This document shows, in pieces, positions 44,400 through 53,218 of a stretch of 64,000 bases of DNA. The notes below the pieces were generated by a model that searched no databases, was not told the origin of the DNA, and saw nothing but the letters and a program-made list of their open reading frames with translations. Where the stretch lies: the NCBI RefSeq assembly GCF_016587375.1, contig NZ_BNJG01000001.1:2666001-2730000 (forward strand). Reading direction: 5' to 3'. Origin of the DNA: Ktedonobacter robiniae (GTDB lineage: Bacteria > Chloroflexota > Ktedonobacteria > Ktedonobacterales > Ktedonobacteraceae). The position numbers were made by a program, and so were the translations under genes. The stretch's first letter is position 1. Every line of letters begins with the position of its first letter.

Positions 44400-44848
44400 T
44401 GGCTACTATCTTTGTACTTGCCTTTTGCATTTGTAACTCAAAAAATGCATCTACCTCTTGAGGCGATTGTAGGTGGGTAACTTTACCTGGTGTGATCTGA
44501 GCTAATTGCTTTTGTAGTTCCTTCTTCTTGTGTATAAAAATGAAATTAATTTGGTTGCTCGTTGTAGGCCAAAATTATCTACACATTCTAGGGGGAGGTC
44601 ACGGCGAGCCAACCCGTTGTAGAAGTAATGGCGCTCTATCACACGCTGTAAACACAGAGTTAAGGGCAGATCCAGGAAAATAATTGTATCAGCCATTTCC
44701 CAGGCTGGTTGGGTAGAGTAGGCGTAGTTTCCCTCAATAATCCAGCTTTGCTCTTGCGTAATTTGTTGTAAAGCGTCAAATCTCGTATCGAAAGGCTTGT
44801 TTCCCCAATTTCTGCGCCAGAAGAACCAATGATAAGAATTTTTGACAT
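44400..44848 (-). pseudogene. Decayed FlaR/adenylate-kinase-like P-loop gene
   Basis: Three fragments of one protein lie in different minus-strand frames. First MSKILIIGSSGA from ATG 44848, the start of the P-loop. Then, in another frame, WRRNWGNKPFDTRFDAL, QEQSWIIEGNY, DTIIFLDLPLTLCLQRVIERH to about 44545. Then, in a third frame, FIFIHKKKELQKQLAQI, KVTHLQSPQEVDAFF to about 44400. The P-loop SGKST and the following about 30-40 codons are missing at the first junction, and the second junction is a simple frameshift. The intact family (topology-modulation FlaR-like kinases) is about 170-180 residues. The gene cannot make a working NTP-binding protein. Confidence 0.8.
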
Positions 44849-45034
44849 ACAGACCTACTATTACAAGAAAAATATCACTACTTGATAGTGATGAACAACA
44901 ACGTTTGATAAGTAAGTTCTGCAAAGTGAAACGTTCCAGGTATATGAAGCAGTAACATCTGGAGGAAATACATCTCTAATTGCCCTATTTCATAGAGTAC
45001 AATATCTTTTTATCAAATACCTAAATAGAATCCA

Positions 45035-47581
45035 TCAAATACTTTTTGTGTTTTCTTCCAACATCATCATGTACTCTTCTGAAATTCGGCTGGTCGCTGG
45101 ATGATTTGCGCCGTAAGTTTTTATGTAAATTTCCAGTGCTTTGTGATAATGTACTTCTGCATCATCGAATCTATCTACACATATATAGAGTTTAGCAAGG
45201 TCAAAATATAAGATAGCTGTATAAGGATGGGCTACCCCAAGTTTTTGTTCACGTAGACATATTGCTCGTTTATAAGCTGCTTCAGACTCGGTATAGTTGC
45301 TTTGCAGGAAAAAGTTGTAGCCCCTATTGCGAAGTGTATATGCCAGGTAAGGATGTTCGTTTCCAAGGGCTTGCTCTTGAATAGTGTAGGCTTGCTCAAT
45401 CATAGGTTGAGCTTCTTGATACTTTCCTTCATCGTGAAGAATTTCAACTATGCTGTTGAGAATAGTTGCTATGTGTTCGTGTTCGAGACCCGAGGTGTGC
45501 CTACGAAGTTCCAATGCTTTTTGGTTCCTTTGCATTGCTAATTCGAGCTTTCCCTGTTTATGCTGAATTCTGGCCAGCCTGTTAAGGCTAGAGGGAATGA
45601 TAGGGTGAGTTTCTCCTAAAAGCTGTTCTTGAATCTGTAGCGCTAGTTTGCAATATTTCTCAGCTTGCTGATAGTCTCCCTGTGCTTCATAGATTTTTGC
45701 CAGGTTATAGTAGCTTTTGGCAACAAGAAGGTTTGATCCTCCAAAGACAGCTTTACTAATCTTTATCGCCTCTAACTCCGCGGGTATTGCTAAATTGTAA
45801 TTGCCCTGTGTACGATAGAGGTTTGCCAGCCTATTTAATGTCTCTGCTACGTCAGGATGATTGGTTCCTGAGACCTGTTGGCGAACGCTAAGAGCTTTTT
45901 GTAGGTAGCTATCAGCTTCTTTGTAGCTACCTCTGATAAAGTAGAGATCGCCAAGGTCATTTAAAGTGCGTGCTGTATCTGGATGGTTTTCTCCCAGGAT
46001 GCTTTGCTGGATCGAGAGCGCATTGAGGAGAAGCGGCTCCGCCTGCTCGTAATTTCCTCGTGTCATGAGATAAGCAGCCGCCTTATATAGCAAATGCGCC
46101 GCCTCAGGAAAGGCAAGGTGATACTCTTGAATATAGAATGCACATGAAAGGGCATGCGGGAGAATTCGTTGACATAGATGCCAATTTTGATGCTCAACAA
46201 CAGGAAAAGCTGAATCTACGGCGTGTATGGCTCTCCTTGCCCATGTGCGTTGTTCTTCTTGCGCCAAGCCATCGCGAAGGACGGCCTGTACCAGGCGATG
46301 GATGTGCAGCGTCTTTTCTTCGGGATTTCGTCTGATCAGCGAATAACGCATAAGAAGTTTTATGATGGCGTCCAACTTTAATGGATTACTGGCTGCTAAT
46401 TGGAGTTCGGGTTCAGGTTTATTTGTCCTGAGTGTAAGAATTTCTTCGGGGATTGCTTCTGGACTGAGAAAGGCAAGCAAGTGCAAAAAATCTGCTGCTT
46501 CCCGGCTGGCCTGGGCAATTTGTTGGAAAGAGAGCGACCAGGTGGTAGTGATGGAATCAGGATGCCCCATGGCTGTATCCCCCCTAAGTGAGAGGAGTTG
46601 ACTGCGGCTGGTCTGGTAAAGTTGCAGGTACCGAGCCAGGCCACAACGAGTTTCTTCTATATACGCACCAGCCTGATCGAGTGCAAGAGGTAGGCATCCT
46701 AGCTCAGTGCAAATTTCTTCTGCCAGCCTTCGCTCTTCGCAGCCTATCTCTGCGAATGCATCACTCGCCTGGATGGATTTGATACGACGTAGGAGAAAGG
46801 TAACGCTCTCTTCCTGCCTCATGTTCTCAATTTCAAATTTGTGTGCAAAGGCACCAAGGGCCTGGAGCCTTGTTGTGATAAGCATGTGACCTTTGTCGAG
46901 CATTGGCACAAATTCATTGATCATGTTCAGATTATCGATGTTATCCAGAATAAGGAACCAGCGAGTGTGTGTGTTGAGCCAGCGTTTGACGGCTCGAATA
47001 ACCGCGTCCTGATCTTGTTCATCGCGTTGCGTTAGCTGAAGCAACGTTGCTAGTTCCACAAAATCTGCGTATAAAGCATCATGTCTGGAGCCAGAGAGCC
47101 AGAAAATAGCCTGGTAGTCCTTCTGGTGAAGATAGGCATATTCAATAGCAATCTGTGTTTTCCCAGTTCCTCCCAGCCCGCTTAAAGCGAGAGGCAGGCT
47201 ATTTTGAGACTGTGCATTGAAATAGTCATTCATGCTCGCAAGAGCTTTTGTCCGCCCTGTAAAGAGTGGATTGCGTCGATGAGGAACGCGCCAGAGTAGT
47301 TGCGTGTGTATTGTATCTGATATCGATATATCTAAAGGAGTCTCAGTCTCTGTGTCGTTTTCGGGAAGAAAGCCTAGCTCTTGTGGATTCTTCTCAAAGA
47401 GCTCACTCAGTCTCTGACGGTAGAAGGGGCTGGGTGTCGTAATACCATTCTCCCAGCGACTTACATTGATCTGGTTTGTACCAAGGCGTTCCGCAACCTC
47501 GCTTTGGGTCCAGGAATGCCGCTCACGTTCTTTCCGAAGTGGAGAGCTTTTCTTACTCCTGGATATATGTCCGGTGTTCAT
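45035..47581 (-). CDS. XRE-NB-ARC-TPR STAND regulator
   Basis: 848 residues. An N-terminal XRE helix-turn-helix (about 15-68, SWTQSEVAERLGTNQINVSRWENG) leads into an NB-ARC/STAND NTPase (about 105-480) with P-loop LSGLGGTGKTQIA near 135, Walker B RWFLILDNID, RNBS-type LITTRL and GCLPLALDQAGAYI (GLPL motif). The C-terminal about 320 residues are kinesin-light-chain-like TPRs of about 42 residues (ALSIQQSILGENHPDTARTL, ALQIQEQLLGETHPIIPSSL). STAND proteins are ligand-gated switches; with an HTH the output is probably DNA binding, although similar proteins serve in phage defence. It lies in an AT-rich stretch beside a pseudogene, suggesting acquisition. Confidence 0.92.
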   Translation of the reverse strand: MNTGHISRSKKSSPLRKERERHSWTQSEVAERLGTNQINVSRWENGITTPSPFYRQRLSELFEKNPQELGFLPENDTETETPLDISISDTIHTQLLWRVPHRRNPLFTGRTKALASMNDYFNAQSQNSLPLALSGLGGTGKTQIAIEYAYLHQKDYQAIFWLSGSRHDALYADFVELATLLQLTQRDEQDQDAVIRAVKRWLNTHTRWFLILDNIDNLNMINEFVPMLDKGHMLITTRLQALGAFAHKFEIENMRQEESVTFLLRRIKSIQASDAFAEIGCEERRLAEEICTELGCLPLALDQAGAYIEETRCGLARYLQLYQTSRSQLLSLRGDTAMGHPDSITTTWSLSFQQIAQASREAADFLHLLAFLSPEAIPEEILTLRTNKPEPELQLAASNPLKLDAIIKLLMRYSLIRRNPEEKTLHIHRLVQAVLRDGLAQEEQRTWARRAIHAVDSAFPVVEHQNWHLCQRILPHALSCAFYIQEYHLAFPEAAHLLYKAAAYLMTRGNYEQAEPLLLNALSIQQSILGENHPDTARTLNDLGDLYFIRGSYKEADSYLQKALSVRQQVSGTNHPDVAETLNRLANLYRTQGNYNLAIPAELEAIKISKAVFGGSNLLVAKSYYNLAKIYEAQGDYQQAEKYCKLALQIQEQLLGETHPIIPSSLNRLARIQHKQGKLELAMQRNQKALELRRHTSGLEHEHIATILNSIVEILHDEGKYQEAQPMIEQAYTIQEQALGNEHPYLAYTLRNRGYNFFLQSNYTESEAAYKRAICLREQKLGVAHPYTAILYFDLAKLYICVDRFDDAEVHYHKALEIYIKTYGANHPATSRISEEYMMMLEENTKSI

Positions 47582-47708
47582 ATAGTAACTCCTGTGAGGA
47601 ACTTCCTTGCTTTATGTCGCTCAGGAAACAACAGATCTTATTTCGAAACCCATCCCCATTCGCGGACAAGCTCACTAGAGTTTTCGGATCAGAAGACAAT
47701 GCAAAACA

Positions 47709-47903
47709 ATGAGAACGCCAAATCCCTACTATTACTACTATCCAACTGGTACCTATGCGCTAATCTCTGCCGATCAAAACGGTAATTTCACGACCACTAT
47801 TCAGGCCGATGGCCTTGTAAGTGGCCAGACATATCACGTGACGGCTTCTGATTTCACCTATGGATTTTCTTCTGTAAGCACTGCAACATTTGTCGCGCAG
47901 TAA
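47709..47903 (+). pseudogene. C-terminal fragment of an Ig/carbohydrate-binding-like surface protein
   Basis: A 64-codon frame whose last 45 residues, TYALISADQNGNFTTTIQAD and GLVSGQTYHVTASDF, look like the end of a bacterial beta-sandwich domain from a large secreted protein. The beginning (PNPYYYYYPTG) looks like random junction sequence, and no signal or ribosome-binding site is present. A proper terminator follows at 47924, as expected for the end of a once larger plus-strand gene. Probably a remnant left by a rearrangement at the edge of the AT-rich patch. Confidence 0.55.
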
Positions 47904-47923
47904 GTTCTAATGCCAACGAAGAA

Positions 47924-47966
47924 CCTCCTGACCCTCTTTCATTGAGAGCCAGGAGGCCTTTTTAAT
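47924..47966 (+). terminator. Rho-independent terminator
   Basis: CCTCCTG (47924-47930) pairs with CAGGAGG (47950-47956), with inner CTCT/GAGAG pairing, followed by CCTTTTTAATTT. Confidence 0.75.
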
Positions 47967-48046
47967 TTCATACCCAGGAGTTTCATTTCGTATTCGAGGG
48001 TTTAGTGCAGGCCCTCTTCCAGGGAGGGTGAGCTGTGGCCGAGATC

Positions 48047-48073
48047 CACAGGTGCCGCGCAGCAGCACCTGTG
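48047..48073. terminator. Hairpin after ABC permease gene
   Basis: CACAGGTGC (48047-48055) and GCACCTGTG (48065-48073) around a nine-base loop, 30 bp beyond the stop of the minus-strand permease gene. Confidence 0.5.
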
Positions 48074-48102
48074 CCCCTGTCCAACATAACAAACTGCCTG
48101 AC

Positions 48103-48999
48103 CTACTCTGTCATGTCGCGGCGGCTGTAGAGGAGGTAGCCACCGACGATGAGGATGAGCAGGTAGACTATAAGGACGATGAGCGCCGTGGTAGGACTCA
48201 TAACGTCGGGATTATTGGTGGAATTGGTCGGCTCCTGGAAGAGCTGTCCAGACGGGCCACTCAGCATGGTCTGAGCGACCACGCCGGGGAGCCACTCCTG
48301 GAAGTGGATGAGATTCTTGGCGGTATTCTGGTCGAAGAGGCTGACCAGGACGACGAGAATGCTGCGCACCAGGGTCTCAAAGATCTGGTAGCCCAGGGCG
48401 ACGGCTGTGCCCGCGATGGGATTGCGCCCCAATGTCGAGACGAAAACAGCGATAGTCACAAAGAAGTAGATGTTGAGGGAGTGCCCCAGCCAGTAGGTAA
48501 GCAGGCCAAGCCACGCTCCGCCCGTGGGGAGTGCCATTTGCACGCCAAAGATGTTGCCAAAGAGCAGCGAGAGGATGATACCCAGCAGGAGGGTGATCGC
48601 CGTTCCCAGCAGGGTCACGACGGCCAGAGCCGCCAGTTGCCCTGTATAGACCTGGAGGCGGCTCATGCCACGCCCCAGCAACTGACGTTGGATGCCATAG
48701 GTATATTCGCTACCGATAAGTGTTGCAGCCAGAATTGGCAGCAGGAGCGGCCCCAGCGAGCTAAGTATCGAGCCGAAGAGGCGAAATAGGGTTGGGTAGG
48801 CCAGTAAATCGTGTTTGCTGGTTGTCAGGAAGATGCCGACCATGACGATCAGGGGCAGAGCAAAGATAATGCTCAGCCACTTGCTCATGGCACGGCGCCG
48901 CATCTGGTAGAGGTTCCAGCCAACCATGCGTGCGACCTGGGCGAGCCAGCCACCTCTAGGGGCTACCTCTATGCTTGTAACCAGTGATTCTGCTTTCAT
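48103..48999 (-). CDS. ABC transporter permease (ABC-2 type)
   Basis: 298 residues with six membrane helices (MSKWLSIIFALPLIVMVGIFL, LGPLLLPILAATLIGSEYTYG, LAALAVVTLLGTAITLLLGIIL and others). IGSEYTYGIQRQLLGRGMSRLQVYTGQL is the cytosolic coupling region common to ABC-2/NatB-like permeases. The start codon overlaps the stop region of the ATPase gene (TAATTATG), so the two are translationally coupled. They form one minus-strand operon, likely exporting a lipid, peptide or antibiotic. No dedicated regulator is adjacent. Confidence 0.88.
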   Translation of the reverse strand: MKAESLVTSIEVAPRGGWLAQVARMVGWNLYQMRRRAMSKWLSIIFALPLIVMVGIFLTTSKHDLLAYPTLFRLFGSILSSLGPLLLPILAATLIGSEYTYGIQRQLLGRGMSRLQVYTGQLAALAVVTLLGTAITLLLGIILSLLFGNIFGVQMALPTGGAWLGLLTYWLGHSLNIYFFVTIAVFVSTLGRNPIAGTAVALGYQIFETLVRSILVVLVSLFDQNTAKNLIHFQEWLPGVVAQTMLSGPSGQLFQEPTNSTNNPDVMSPTTALIVLIVYLLILIVGGYLLYSRRDMTE

Positions 49000-49001
49000 A
49001 A

Positions 49002-50048
49002 TTAGATATTCCTCCCTTGGCCGGTAGAAAGTTGGGGCTGGGCTGGCTCCGAAGTTTCATTAAAGTCCGCGTCCTCCCCAGTCAGTTCCAGGAAGAATTT
49101 CTCCAGGCTGGCTTCCTGGCGGCGAATCTCGGCTGCATAGATACCACGCTCGCCCAGGAGCGCGTTGACCTCCATGGCGTAGTCGATGGGAGCCTCAACC
49201 TGAAGAAGCGGGCTGCCTACGCTTGCCCAGGAGCCCGGTTCGGCCTGGGTATGGGTAACGCTCTTCATCCAGGGAATCTGGGCCTGAACTTCCTTGAGGG
49301 CCTGTTCCGCTTTGCTGGCCTGCTCGGGATATTTAAAGCTCAGGCTGATGCCTTCGCGTTCCGCCAGGAGTTCATTGACGTTGCCCTGGACCAGGAGCTT
49401 GCCGAACTTAATAATGGCCACACGCGAGCATACTTGTTGAATTTCGTGCAAGATATGGCTGGAGACGATAACCGTGATGCCCTGCTGCGCCAGTTGCCCG
49501 ATAAAGCGGCGAATCTCGACGACGCCCGCCGGGTCCAGGCCATTGGTTGGCTCATCGAGAATAATCAGTTCGGGCTGACTGAGGAGGGCCGCGGCAATGC
49601 CCAGGCGCTGTTTCATGCCCAGGGAGTATTTCTTATAGCTATCGTTAGCGCGCTCTGCCAGGCCCACCTGCTCCAGAACCTCCTCTACGCGAGCGTGCGT
49701 TGCCTGGTCATTGGCCAGACCCGCAAAGGTCGCCATGCCGCGCAGGTTTTCGCGCCCGGAGAGGAAGGGATAGAATGTGGGCTGCTCGACAATCGCGCCC
49801 GTGCGGCGGAGGGCATCAAGGTAGCCACGCTTATCCTCTGACTGCTTGCCCATGAGCATGATAGAGCCCTGGTTTGGTTGGATCAAACCGAGTATCATGC
49901 GGATCGTGGTGGTTTTTCCTGAGCCGTTGGGACCTAGCAAACCAAAGACATCGCCTCGGAACACTTCTAACGCCAGGTTATCCACGGCGGTACGCTTCCC
50001 GAAGCGCTTCGTTAAATGCTCTGTGCGTAAGATCGGTTCTTGCTGCAT
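49002..50048 (-). CDS. ABC transporter ATP-binding protein (CcmA/NatA type)
   Basis: 348 residues. Canonical ATPase motifs: Walker A LLGPNGSGKTTTI, Q-loop VEQPTFYPFL, signature YSLGMKQRLGIAAALL, Walker B LIILDEPTNGLDPAG and the switch His in VSSHILHEI. The C-terminal about 120 residues form the regulatory extension seen in bacitracin- and lantibiotic-exporter ATPases. It pairs with the downstream permease; together they make a dimeric exporter at the cytoplasmic membrane. TAGGAA precedes the ATG. A 70-bp loopless palindrome lies upstream. Confidence 0.94.
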   Translation of the reverse strand: MQQEPILRTEHLTKRFGKRTAVDNLALEVFRGDVFGLLGPNGSGKTTTIRMILGLIQPNQGSIMLMGKQSEDKRGYLDALRRTGAIVEQPTFYPFLSGRENLRGMATFAGLANDQATHARVEEVLEQVGLAERANDSYKKYSLGMKQRLGIAAALLSQPELIILDEPTNGLDPAGVVEIRRFIGQLAQQGITVIVSSHILHEIQQVCSRVAIIKFGKLLVQGNVNELLAEREGISLSFKYPEQASKAEQALKEVQAQIPWMKSVTHTQAEPGSWASVGSPLLQVEAPIDYAMEVNALLGERGIYAAEIRRQEASLEKFFLELTGEDADFNETSEPAQPQLSTGQGRNI

Positions 50049-50171
50049 GAGTAAGGTTCCTATCTTTTTATTCTCAGCCTACAGTATGATTGCGTTCTAG
50101 TCTAGTGTTGTGCTGTTTCTGACCTTCTTCTTACCCCACTAGTCCTAGTGTCTCTTTGTATCATCACGCCT

Positions 50172-50187
50172 CACGCCTGTGGCGCTC
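50172..50187 (+). repeat. GC hairpin motif, copy 5 (degenerate)
   Basis: CACGCCTGTGGCGCTC matches the motif with two changes, 12 bp left of the palindrome at 50200. Confidence 0.5.
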
Positions 50188-50199
50188 GCTTGGGTTTGT

Positions 50200-50269
50200 A
50201 ATGTGTTAGAGTAGCCGTGTACGCAAGTAGCGGGCCCGCTACTTGCGTACACGGCTACTCTAACACATT
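50200..50269. repeat. Loopless perfect 70-bp palindrome
   Basis: 35-bp arms meet directly at GGG|CCC (50234/50235). It lies between divergent genes (ABC ATPase on minus, kinase on plus), so it is not at a gene end. The same GC hairpin motif sits to its left. Confidence 0.8.
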
Positions 50270-50432
50270 TTCTACTTATTTATAACGGTAGATGTTTCTA
50301 TCTCTCGTCGATGTCCTGGAATTTAACTCTTTTGGTTGATGACACCGGGTTGAGGACATCTATACACTTGAAATGAGGCAGGTTTTCATGTTGAGGGGGT
50401 GAGGGTTCTATGAGTATAGCGATAGTGTCTGG

Positions 50433-51347
50433 ATGCCAGCAATGTCAACACAAAACCAGTATTTTCCTGAACCGGGTACGCTTGAGCAGTTGGGGAGCTA
50501 TCATCTATTGCGTCCGCTCAGGCGTGGTGGATACGCGACGATTTACCTGGGAGAACATCAATATTTGCACACGCTGGGAGCGGTAAAGGTGCTCAATACC
50601 TGGTTTGCCACGGGGAGAGATACTCAGCGCTTCCTGGCAGAGGCTACCCTGCAGGCGCGTTTGCGTCATCCGCATATCGTGCGTGTGCTCGATTTTGGCG
50701 TTGAGGAGCGGATTCCCTTCCTGGTCATGGAGTATGCACCACATGGGACCTTGCAGGACCGTTTCCCCCAGCAGAGCCGGGTCGCCCTAGACGTGGTGCT
50801 TCCCTATGTGCTGCAACTTGGCGCGGCGCTGCAATATATGCATGATAATGGTGTGCTGCACTGCGATGTCAAGCCGCAGAATGTGTTGCTTGGGCCACAA
50901 GAGGAGGTCTGGCTCTGCGATTTTGGTATAGCGACCTCCGTGCTTAAACACTATCAGGAGGCTACTGATAGTTCGAATGGAACAGCGCTCTATGCCGCAC
51001 CAGAGCAGATTCATGGCCGCCCTGAACCCGCTAGCGATCAATATGCGCTAGGAATTATGCTCTATACCTGGCTCTGTGGCCATTTCCCTTTTTCCGGTAG
51101 CACCACCCAGGTCTGCCACCAGCATCTCTATATACTACCAGAACCTATTCGCGTATTGATGCCAGAGGTCCCTATAGGTATCGAGCGCGTGGTGATGCGC
51201 GCACTGGCCAAAGAACCCGCCCGGCGCTTCCCCGATATCGCAGCCTTTATGAAGGCCCTCCAGCAAGCCGTCCACTCGCGTCCCACTCTGTCCAGGGGAC
51301 CGCTCAAGTGGGCGCGCTCCCTTCTTAATGCAAAGCACACCTCTTAA
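50433..51347 (+). CDS. Ser/Thr protein kinase, non-RD type
   Basis: 304 residues (or 301 from ATG 50442). A single kinase domain: LRRGGYATIYLGEHQ (Gly loop), GAVKVL (Lys), VLHCDVKPQNVLL (catalytic loop), LCDFGIA, GTALYAAPEQIHGRPEPASDQYALGIMLYTWL. The Arg of the HRD motif is Cys, so activation-loop phosphorylation is unlikely to control it; the catalytic Asp and metal Asp remain, so activity is possible. No membrane segment. It precedes a LuxR-type response regulator by about 170 bp, past a palindrome. Confidence 0.9.
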   Translation: MPAMSTQNQYFPEPGTLEQLGSYHLLRPLRRGGYATIYLGEHQYLHTLGAVKVLNTWFATGRDTQRFLAEATLQARLRHPHIVRVLDFGVEERIPFLVMEYAPHGTLQDRFPQQSRVALDVVLPYVLQLGAALQYMHDNGVLHCDVKPQNVLLGPQEEVWLCDFGIATSVLKHYQEATDSSNGTALYAAPEQIHGRPEPASDQYALGIMLYTWLCGHFPFSGSTTQVCHQHLYILPEPIRVLMPEVPIGIERVVMRALAKEPARRFPDIAAFMKALQQAVHSRPTLSRGPLKWARSLLNAKHTS

Positions 51348-51366
51348 CCTGTGAACTACGCACAAA

Positions 51367-51419
51367 TATATGCTAGTGTGGGGGAACGGTCCGCGAGCGT
51401 TCCCCCACACTAGCATATA
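51367..51419. terminator. 22-bp-arm palindrome after kinase gene
   Basis: Perfect arms 51367-51388 and 51398-51419 around a nine-base loop, 19 bases after the stop. Confidence 0.7.
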
Positions 51420-51520
51420 CTCCAATGAAGCGGATTTACGAGCGCTTGGTAGAATAAAAAAGGAGTAGTGACGGCGCCTTTATGTCAAGTGGTTTTGCAC
51501 TAAGGTAGGAGATGACCCCT

Positions 51521-52186
51521 ATGATTAGCGTGGTAATTGTGGATGACCATGGTATGGTGCGCGAGGGATTGCGCCAATTTCTAACAGAGGATCCCGAGAT
51601 TACGGTTGTGGGAGAGGCTTCCGATGGCGCCTCTGGTGTGCAACTCGTGCAAAGCCTGCGTCCCGCGGTGGTGCTTATGGATGTGATGATGCCTGTACTG
51701 GATGGTATCTCCGCCACGGCCTCGCTGCGCCACTGCTGTCCTGAGTCCCGCGTGATTATTTTGAGCAATCATGTCGAGCGCTCAACGGTCATCCATGCCG
51801 TCAAGGCGGGCGCTGTAGGATACTTGTTGAAGGATGCCCTGGCTGAAGAGCTTTGCCACGCCATTAAAGAGGTGGTGCAGGGTAACGTGCACTTTGCCCC
51901 TCAAGCCTCTATCTTTCTCCTGCACGAGGTACGTGAACCCAACCTGCCCGAGAATCTGACGGAGCGCGAGGCCGATGTACTGCGCTTGCTTGCCCAGGGA
52001 CGTTCGAATAAGGATATCGCGCGTCATCTGCATATCGTCGAGGATACGGTTAAGACGCATGTGCGTCATATTCTCTCAAAGCTCGGGGTTCAGAGCCGAA
52101 CCCAGGCCGCTCTCTACGCGACCCGCCTGAACCTCGTTCCTATTGATGAGCAGGAGCAGAGCCTACAGTCGAGCCAGGCCAGGTGA
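51521..52186 (+). CDS. NarL/LuxR-type response regulator
   Basis: 221 residues from ATG 51521, nine bases after AGGAG; the ATG at 51512 abuts that site and is rejected. The receiver domain (1-120) has acidic pocket VVIVDDH, phospho-acceptor Asp in PAVVLMDVMMP, Thr/Ser-type VIILSNH and Lys in YLLKDAL. The C-terminal LuxR helix-turn-helix reads LTEREADVLRLLAQGRSNKDIA...DTVKTHVRHILSKLGV. It binds DNA as a dimer after phosphorylation. No histidine kinase gene is adjacent; the kinase upstream is Ser/Thr type, and the histidine kinase at 56.3 kb is a possible partner. Confidence 0.94.
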   Translation: MISVVIVDDHGMVREGLRQFLTEDPEITVVGEASDGASGVQLVQSLRPAVVLMDVMMPVLDGISATASLRHCCPESRVIILSNHVERSTVIHAVKAGAVGYLLKDALAEELCHAIKEVVQGNVHFAPQASIFLLHEVREPNLPENLTEREADVLRLLAQGRSNKDIARHLHIVEDTVKTHVRHILSKLGVQSRTQAALYATRLNLVPIDEQEQSLQSSQAR

Positions 52187-52423
52187 GTGGTTCGGGGAGC
52201 TATGGGGAACGACGCAACTCAACGCACATGTCTATATATGATGGGATGAGTCGCTGAAACTCGTTTTTCCCTTCTCCCGTGTATCATGCAAGTGACACAC
52301 AGGTCTTTTTTGTGGAAGTAAATAAGGCTGAGAACGTGCTCTGAGTTAATTCGAGTTAACTGGCAAGAATGCATTCAATTTCGCTGACCAACCACCTCTC
52401 TTGTTGTGAAAGGAGGTCTGGCT
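52187..52423. other. Intergenic region before stress-protein gene
   Basis: About 240 bp with GTTAA/TTAAC pairing near 52345-52360. Nothing else recognisable. Confidence 0.35.
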
Positions 52424-53002
52424 ATGGCAATGGTGCAGAAGACAATCGCTGTCGGTGTTTTCGCGGATAAAGAGCAGGCCAGGAACGCTATTGAAGCGCT
52501 GCGGCACGCGGGCTTTACCGATGATGAGATTGGCTATCTGGCGCATGCTCGCCTGGAGGGGCTTTCAGAGGCGACCGCTGTCAATACAGCTACCGGTATG
52601 GTGGAGGGTGGTGTGTTAGGTGGCGTACTGGGGGCCGTGGCGACATTGTTGATTCCAGGGATTGGCCCAGCCATCGCGGGTGGTGTCCTGGTGGCAACCC
52701 TGGGTGGTGCCGCGCTGGGCGCAGCGGCCGGTGGCCTAATTGGCTCGTTTGTACGTATTGGTATTCCCGAGAAGGATGCACGCTTCTACCAGCAAGAAAT
52801 CGCAGCAGGTCACACTGTTGTCACGGTCAAGACGGCCGGTGAGGCCAGCTATGACGATGCGTTAGCGATTATGCGTGCCAATGGGTCCTATGATGCCGCG
52901 ACAAAAACAGGTGTGATCAATACGACGCCGCCCATCCGTCCACATGGAGTCTCCGGCCCTCTGAACACCGGTGAGAATAATCCGCCTGAAGCCCAGTCCT
53001 AG
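52424..53002 (+). CDS. General stress protein-like, glycine-zipper domain
   Basis: 192 residues from ATG 52424, eight bases after AAAGGAGG. The N-terminal domain (IAVGVFADKEQARNAIEALRHAGFTDDEIG) resembles the GsiB/YflT general-stress (17M-like) domain. A long glycine-rich hydrophobic stretch (about 60-115, GVLGGVLGAVATLLIPGIGPAIAGG) has glycine-zipper character and may embed in or associate with the membrane. KDARFYQQEIAAGHTVVTVKT closes the second alpha/beta half. Members are induced by salt, heat or oxidative stress; the biochemical role is unknown. Confidence 0.82.
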   Translation: MAMVQKTIAVGVFADKEQARNAIEALRHAGFTDDEIGYLAHARLEGLSEATAVNTATGMVEGGVLGGVLGAVATLLIPGIGPAIAGGVLVATLGGAALGAAAGGLIGSFVRIGIPEKDARFYQQEIAAGHTVVTVKTAGEASYDDALAIMRANGSYDAATKTGVINTTPPIRPHGVSGPLNTGENNPPEAQS

Positions 53003-53009
53003 CATGAAG

Positions 53010-53053
53010 AACGCTTTAGAAGAAAGCAAGAACTCGCTCTCTTCTAAAGCGTT
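53010..53053 (+). terminator. Terminator after stress-protein gene
   Basis: AACGCTTTAGAAGA pairs with TCTTCTAAAGCGTT, with further partial pairing inward, followed by TTAG. Seven bases after the stop. Confidence 0.65.
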
Positions 53054-53107
53054 TTAGTCTCGGTCAAATAGTTGCTCACCTGGCGAGTTGACGTTGAAAT
53101 GGGCGGA

Positions 53108-53172
53108 GTAATAAATGCGCTATGATAGCTGCACTGGCCGAGCTGGTGCAGCTATCATAGCGCATTTATTAC
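53108..53172. repeat. 27-bp-arm palindrome between converging genes
   Basis: Arms 53108-53134 and 53146-53172 are perfect; the centre pairs further through G-T pairs. This is a second hairpin in the same convergent gap and is 47 bp from the methyltransferase stop. Confidence 0.65.
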
Positions 53173-53218
53173 CTATTGGTTGTTGGTAAGGTCTGAATGT
53201 TCAGGCAGGCCTGGTGTG

